Shown: positions 63,087 through 64,000 of the stretch, one piece after another | Position numbering within the stretch: the first letter of the stretch is position 1 | Layout of the letters: every line of letters begins with the position of its first letter | DNA from: Nostoc sp. S4 | GTDB lineage: Bacteria > Cyanobacteriota > Cyanobacteriia > Cyanobacteriales > Nostocaceae | Assembly (NCBI GenBank): GCA_029379225.1 | Contig: JAQYWR010000017.1 | Span: 62,001-126,000, forward strand | DNA length: 64,000 bases | Reading direction: 5' to 3' | Made by a program: the position numbers and the translations under genes | The notes under the pieces: generated by a model | Told to the model about the DNA's origin: nothing | The model's database searches: none | Seen by the model: only the letters and a program-made list of their open reading frames with translations

Positions 63087-64000
63087 ATGCCAGACGTTCG
63101 GTTTGATAAATACTACCGTTACGAAGACCTAACAGGCATTCTCCACAGTTACGCCGAGGAATTTCCGCAATTAATACGCATCGAAAGCATCGGCAAGAGT
63201 TACGAACAACGCGACATTTGGCTATTAACAGTTACTAATTTTGCCACTGGTTTGGATGTTGAAAAACCTGCTCTTTGGATTGATGGCAACATTCACGCTA
63301 CTGAACTGGCACCGTCGAGTGTTTGCCTGTACTTTTTGCAAACATTAGTCACAGCCTACGGCACCCACCCAGAAATTACCCGTTGTTTAGACACGCGCAC
63401 CTTTTACATTTGTCCGCGTGTTAACCCTGATGGTGCCGAGTTGGCATTAGCTGACAAGCCGAAATTTATTCGCTCAAGCACTCGTCCCTATCCCCACGAT
63501 GAAGAAGCCAATGACGGGTTAGTGATGTCAGACATCGATGGTGATGGTCGGATTTTACTAATGCGAATCCCCGATGCCAATGGCGCTTGGAAAGTCTGCC
63601 CTAGCGAACCACGCTTATTGGTGCGACGCGAACCCACAGAAATAGGTGGTCAATATTATCGCTTACTACCAGAAGGACTGATAGAAAATTATGACGGAGT
63701 TCAGATTCAAATTCAGCCTACCAAAGAAGGATTAGATTTAAACCGGAATTTTCCATTTTTGTGGCGGCAAGAATTTGAGCAATCGGGGGCTGGTTCTTAT
63801 CCGACATCGGAAACAGAAGTACGATCGCTCGTCGAGTTTATCACCACACATGCAAATATTACGGGGGCGATCGCTTTTCATACCTTCAGCGGTGTCCTCA
63901 TCCGTCCTTACACCCACCTGGGCGATGACGAATTCCCGGTTAATGACCTGCGTACCTACCAACGCATTGGCGAAAAAGGTACTGAACTGACGCAATACCC
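63087..64000 (+). CDS. M14 family zinc carboxypeptidase, 3' truncated by window end
   Basis: The open frame runs from ATG 63087 (GAGG upstream) past the window edge, 304 codons so far. The fold is M14: RIESIGKSYEQRDIWLLTVT, zinc ligands His and Glu in DGNIHATELAP, YICPRVNPDGAELAL and LDLNRNFPF, and a later His candidate in AIAFHTFSGVLIRPY. There is no signal peptide, so it is apparently cytosolic or exported by another route. The C-terminal part with the catalytic Glu lies outside. Confidence 0.9.
   Translation, partial: MPDVRFDKYYRYEDLTGILHSYAEEFPQLIRIESIGKSYEQRDIWLLTVTNFATGLDVEKPALWIDGNIHATELAPSSVCLYFLQTLVTAYGTHPEITRCLDTRTFYICPRVNPDGAELALADKPKFIRSSTRPYPHDEEANDGLVMSDIDGDGRILLMRIPDANGAWKVCPSEPRLLVRREPTEIGGQYYRLLPEGLIENYDGVQIQIQPTKEGLDLNRNFPFLWRQEFEQSGAGSYPTSETEVRSLVEFITTHANITGAIAFHTFSGVLIRPYTHLGDDEFPVNDLRTYQRIGEKGTELTQY

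Overview
The window looks like chromosomal DNA of a filamentous, probably heterocyst-forming cyanobacterium of the Nostoc/Anabaena/Calothrix type. The evidence is the abundance of the HIP1 octamer GCGATCGC in genes and spacers, heptanucleotide tandem repeats, high-light-inducible (Hli) proteins, a ChlH-type Mg-chelatase subunit, a KaiB-domain protein, PEP-CTERM proteins, PilT, and very large Ser/Thr-His hybrid kinases. Function calls rest on motif recognition by eye; no database search was run.

Layout. 0-8 kb: the end of a PEP-CTERM protein, a 21-bp tandem repeat, a small membrane protein, a Tat-exported aldo/keto reductase, an XdhC/MocA-like pair for molybdenum-enzyme maturation, argC and a DUF1350 hydrolase-like protein. 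8-12 kb: two Gly/Asn-rich repeat proteins (the second with a PEP-CTERM tail), hicAB, a lone hicB and gene debris. 12-20 kb: a short ChlH paralogue, an endolysin-like amidase, a LURP-one protein and two unknown exported proteins. 20-25 kb: a 1031-residue membrane protein with seven repeats, two hli genes and a universal stress protein. 26-30 kb: an ABC transporter of the NrtA/CmpA class. A c-di-AMP (ydaO/yuaA) riboswitch precedes its permease gene and a second one precedes the stress-protein gene, so both sit in one c-di-AMP-responsive cluster.

30-46 kb: a sensor kinase, rnc, an HNH protein, a rod-shaped candidate ncRNA, a Uma2 pseudogene with one nonsense codon, hemC, glgA, gmd and a glycosyltransferase with a methyltransferase remnant, an M23 peptidase, a KaiB-domain protein, pilT and wecB. 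46-48.4 kb is a mobile-element graveyard: a frameshifted IS630 transposase, an IS4 piece broken by a 26-bp insertion, an IS5 N-terminus, a 230-bp element with 13-bp inverted ends and 11-bp direct repeats, and an 88-bp MITE. 48.4-60 kb carries signalling genes: an 1809-residue Ser/Thr kinase-ATPase-histidine kinase, a Tn3 remnant beside palindromic operator-like sites, and a LOV-type hybrid histidine kinase translationally coupled to a diguanylate cyclase. 60-64 kb has two unknown proteins, tryptophan 2,3-dioxygenase and a truncated M14 carboxypeptidase.

The strongest themes are nucleotide second messengers (two c-di-AMP riboswitches; a blue-light-type kinase coupled to c-di-GMP synthesis), envelope and surface functions, and extensive small-repeat and mobile-element activity that has split or decayed several genes.
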